Source: Acidobacteriota bacterium (GTDB lineage Bacteria > Acidobacteriota > Vicinamibacteria > Vicinamibacterales > UBA2999). From it: a DNA stretch of 64,000 bases. Below the pieces are notes generated by a model. The model saw nothing but the letters and a program-made list of their open reading frames with translations. It was not told where the DNA came from and ran no database searches. Shown piece by piece: positions 61,919 to 64,000 of this stretch. A program made the translations under genes and the position numbers. The stretch is taken from positions 124,001 to 188,000 of the forward strand of contig JADZCN010000037.1 of NCBI GenBank assembly GCA_020851565.1, given 5' to 3'. The first letter of the stretch is position 1. Every line of letters starts with the position of its first letter.

Positions 61919-63176
61919 GGAATCCCACCGCATTCTCGACGGCGCGCCAGGCACGTTCTTCCGCCCTGGAGACCAGCGTGATGGCGTGGCCCGAGGCGCC
62001 GGCGCGGCCCGTGCGGCCCACGCGGTGCACGTAGGTGTCGGGCGTGTCCGGGACCTCGTAGTTGACGACGTGCGCGATGCCCTCGATGTCCAGGCCCCGG
62101 GCGGCGATGTCGGTGGCGACCAGCACCGGGTGCTTGCCCGAGCGGAACCCCTCGACGGCCTGGAGCCGTTCCTGCTGCGATCGGTCGGCGTGCAGCGCCG
62201 CCGCGCGGATGCCCCGCGCCTGCAGGTGCCGCGCCACCCGGTCCGCGCCCACCTTCATGCGGACGAACACCAGCACGGGGCCCGTGGCGTCGTGCCGGAT
62301 GAACTTCGCCAGCCAGTCGATCTTGTCGCCGCCTTCCACGGCGTGCATCTCGTGGGTGATGGTGCGCGCGGCGCCGCGCTGGCCGACCTGCACGAACCGC
62401 GGCGCTCGCAACATCTCGGTGGCCATCCGTAAGATCTCGCCGGGCAGCGTGGCCGAGAAGAGCAGCGTCTGCCGCTCGGGCGGCAGCGCCGACAGGATGC
62501 GCTGGACGTCGGGCCAGAAGCCCATGTCCATCATCCGGTCCGCCTCGTCCAGCACCAGCACCTGCACGCGCAGCAGGTCCACCGCGTCGTGCCGCATGTG
62601 ATCCATCAGCCGCCCGGGCGTGGCCACGATGATGTCCACGCCGGCCTTGAGCGCGCGCTCCTGCGGTCCCATCTCGACGCCGCCGAACACCGGGGCCGTC
62701 GTGCACGGCGCGTGGTAGGTCAGGCCCACCAGCGTGTCCTCGATCTGCACGGCGAGCTCGCGCGTGGGCGCGAGGATCAGCGCGCGCGTATAGGCTTCGC
62801 GGGCCGGGTCGCCGTAGTGCGGCTGCTCCAGCAGCAGCCGCTGGAGGATGGGGGCGGCGAAGGCCAGCGTCTTGCCCGTCCCCGTCTCGGCGCAGGCCAC
62901 CACGTCGTGCCCCGCCAGGGCGAGCGGGATGACGGCGCCCTGCACGGGACGCGTGCCCTCGAAGCCGAGGTCCGCCAGCCCCGCGGCAAGGCGCTTGTCG
63001 AACTGCAGCGAGGCGAACGGGATGGGCTCGGCGCTCGCGTCCACGAACTGCCAGGGCAGATCGGGAGCCGGTGCGGAGGGCGCGTGAGGAACCGGGGGAC
63101 GGCCACCGCGCCGCGGACCGCGGCCGGCGGCGCCCCGTCCACGGGGGCGTCGAGAGGGTGCAGGACGTGAGTTCAA
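61905..63176 (-). CDS. rhlE: DEAD-box RNA helicase, RhlE-like
   Basis: 423 residues, TTG start at 63176 (earlier starts would overlap infA). After a basic Arg/Pro/Gly-rich N-terminus comes the Q-motif region (PFASLQFDKRLAAGLADLGF, TRPVQGAVIPLALAG), Walker A CAETGTGKTLAFAAP, PTRELAVQ, VLDEADRMMDMGFW, LLFSATLPG, then HADRSQQERLQ, TDIAARGLDIEG and HRVGRTGRAG. All helicase motifs are present. It remodels RNA, e.g. in ribosome assembly or decay. It lies 16 bases after infA on the same strand, so the pair is probably one transcript. Confidence 0.93.
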   Translation of the reverse strand: MNSRPAPSRRPRGRGAAGRGPRRGGRPPVPHAPSAPAPDLPWQFVDASAEPIPFASLQFDKRLAAGLADLGFEGTRPVQGAVIPLALAGHDVVACAETGTGKTLAFAAPILQRLLLEQPHYGDPAREAYTRALILAPTRELAVQIEDTLVGLTYHAPCTTAPVFGGVEMGPQERALKAGVDIIVATPGRLMDHMRHDAVDLLRVQVLVLDEADRMMDMGFWPDVQRILSALPPERQTLLFSATLPGEILRMATEMLRAPRFVQVGQRGAARTITHEMHAVEGGDKIDWLAKFIRHDATGPVLVFVRMKVGADRVARHLQARGIRAAALHADRSQQERLQAVEGFRSGKHPVLVATDIAARGLDIEGIAHVVNYEVPDTPDTYVHRVGRTGRAGASGHAITLVSRAEERAWRAVENAVGFHVVA

Positions 63177-63192
63177 GTGCGTGTGTCGGAAG

Positions 63193-63411
63193 CTAACGGG
63201 CGCGGAAGGTGATGATGCCCCGCTGCGGATCGTAGGGGGAGATACCCACGGTGACGCGGTCACCGGGCACCACCTTGATGCGAAACCGCCGCATCCGACC
63301 ACTCAGCTGGGCCAGCACCTCGTGGCCGGCGTCCACCTGCACGCGGTAGAGACCACCGCTGTGCACGGCAACCACCGTGCCCTGCATGTCAATCAAGTCG
63401 TCTTTGCTCAT
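63193..63411 (-). CDS. infA: Translation initiation factor IF-1
   Basis: 72 residues, exact family length, from ATG 63411. It is an S1/OB-fold: IDMQGTVVAVHSGGLYRVQV, VLAQLSGRMRRFRIKV and PGDRVTVGISPYDPQRGIITF. Most IF-1 proteins have KxR near the end (TYR); here it ends ITFRAR. It binds the 30S A site during initiation. Its neighbours (acyltransferase, helicase) differ from the classical spc ribosomal operon, as in many bacteria where infA is free-standing. Confidence 0.93.
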   Translation of the reverse strand: MSKDDLIDMQGTVVAVHSGGLYRVQVDAGHEVLAQLSGRMRRFRIKVVPGDRVTVGISPYDPQRGIITFRAR

Positions 63412-63430
63412 TCGTAACCCACTGATTGTG

Positions 63431-64000
63431 TCACGCCGGGGGCGCCGCATGCAAACGACGAACCGCTTCCTCCACTTGACGGGCCAGATCCGCGTAGTCC
63501 TCGCCGGTCAAGTGCATCGGCACGCCGAACGTCACGGCGCACCGCCCGGGGCGGGCCATCCGCCATCGCGGGTGCAGGATCCGGTTCACGCCTTCCAGCC
63601 GCACCGGCACGACCGGCAGCTGCAGGCGCGAGCCGATCATCCCGATGCCGCCCTGGAACGGCAGGATGGCGTCGGTTTCCGACCGCGTGCCCTCGGGGAA
63701 GATCAGCACGGAGTACCCGTCCCCGGTGACCTCGCCGATGTAGCGCAGCGTCTGTCGCGCCCCGGCTTCGCGTTGCGGCAGCGGAAAGGCGCCGAAGAAC
63801 AGCGACGCCAGGTAGTACTCCAGCCGGTTGACGAACACTTGCCCCGTCGTAAAACCGTCGGGGAAGAAATGCGCCTTGAAGAACTCCTTCGCCATGGCCG
63901 GCGCCACCCACGCGCGCCACCGGCCCGGCAGCGCCGCCATGATGACGGGCACGTCGAGGTGGCTCTGGTGGTTGGCGGCGAACACCACCGGCCCGCGCAG
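63431..64000 (-). CDS. 1-acyl-sn-glycerol-3-phosphate acyltransferase-like (5' partial)
   Basis: The last 189 residues; the start lies beyond the right edge. The PlsC motif NHQSHLD (H-x4-D catalytic pair) is a few residues from the cut, followed by FPEGTRSE (acceptor-binding motif) and PVVPVRLEG. It would acylate lysophosphatidic acid to phosphatidic acid at the inner membrane, though relatives use other lysophospholipids. It is upstream of infA on the same strand, 19 bases away. Confidence 0.88.
   Translation of the reverse strand: MRGPVVFAANHQSHLDVPVIMAALPGRWRAWVAPAMAKEFFKAHFFPDGFTTGQVFVNRLEYYLASLFFGAFPLPQREAGARQTLRYIGEVTGDGYSVLIFPEGTRSETDAILPFQGGIGMIGSRLQLPVVPVRLEGVNRILHPRWRMARPGRCAVTFGVPMHLTGEDYADLARQVEEAVRRLHAAPPA

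Overview
The window is one stretch of very GC-rich bacterial chromosome with tightly packed genes. Stop/start overlaps of the ATGA or GTGA type are frequent and several starts are GTG or TTG. No rRNA, tRNA, phage or plasmid gene was recognised. Gene style (fibronectin type III secreted proteins, many GT2 and methyltransferase fusions, a serine/threonine kinase without a membrane anchor) suggests Acidobacteriota, perhaps Vicinamibacteria. That is an inference from style, not from a marker gene.

From 1 to about 52.9 kb the window is a surface-polysaccharide locus. It holds: a dolichol-phosphate-mannose-synthase-like GT2, a Wzm/Wzt-type ABC exporter and two methyltransferase proteins (0.3-5.8 kb, +); a GT-C-like membrane protein, a GT4 enzyme and a 1560-residue methyltransferase/kinase-like/coiled-coil/repeat/GT4 protein (5.8-14 kb, -); a GDP-D-glycero-alpha-D-manno-heptose cassette with gmhA, hddA, hddC, gmhB, a second SIS-domain isomerase, a transaldolase-like enzyme and a gmd-like 4,6-dehydratase (14-24.8 kb, +); an epimerase and tandem-domain GT2 enzymes (24.8-30.3 kb); a rmlC/rmlD-like/epimerase operon, an FN3 secreted protein, a YfhO-like membrane protein and two methyltransferase-GT2 fusions (30.5-44 kb); then an L-2-hydroxyglutarate oxidase-like gene, a DegT aminotransferase, a WbpA-like dehydrogenase, a HAD hydrolase and an O-antigen ligase/polymerase-like protein (44.7-51.1 kb). 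Together they could make heptose, deoxysugar and aminouronate nucleotide sugars, assemble a glycan, methylate it, and export or ligate it.

From 51.4 kb the content becomes more general: a coiled-coil methyltransferase, thiG and thiS, a 1183-residue flavin/iron-sulphur oxidoreductase behind a strong near-leaderless promoter, a kinase-pseudokinase, a BRCT/MerR-like/TPR protein, and a minus-strand run of an acyltransferase (cut by the window edge), infA, a DEAD-box helicase and a small Cys-rich protein.

The most unusual signal lies between and inside genes. (1) REP-like palindromes (core CCGGGACTTCAGTCCCGG with tail GTACGGAGCG) recur at seven places, flank a frameshifted REP-associated transposase, form a 27-bp in-frame repeat inside a glycosyltransferase, and supply the stop codon of two genes. 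(2) Three copies of a 240-325 bp inverted-repeat element with compensating end changes follow three successive genes at 57.8-61.7 kb. (3) Many other spacers carry their own 7-15 bp tandem unit, and in several cases the same unit appears inverted on the far side of the neighbouring gene.
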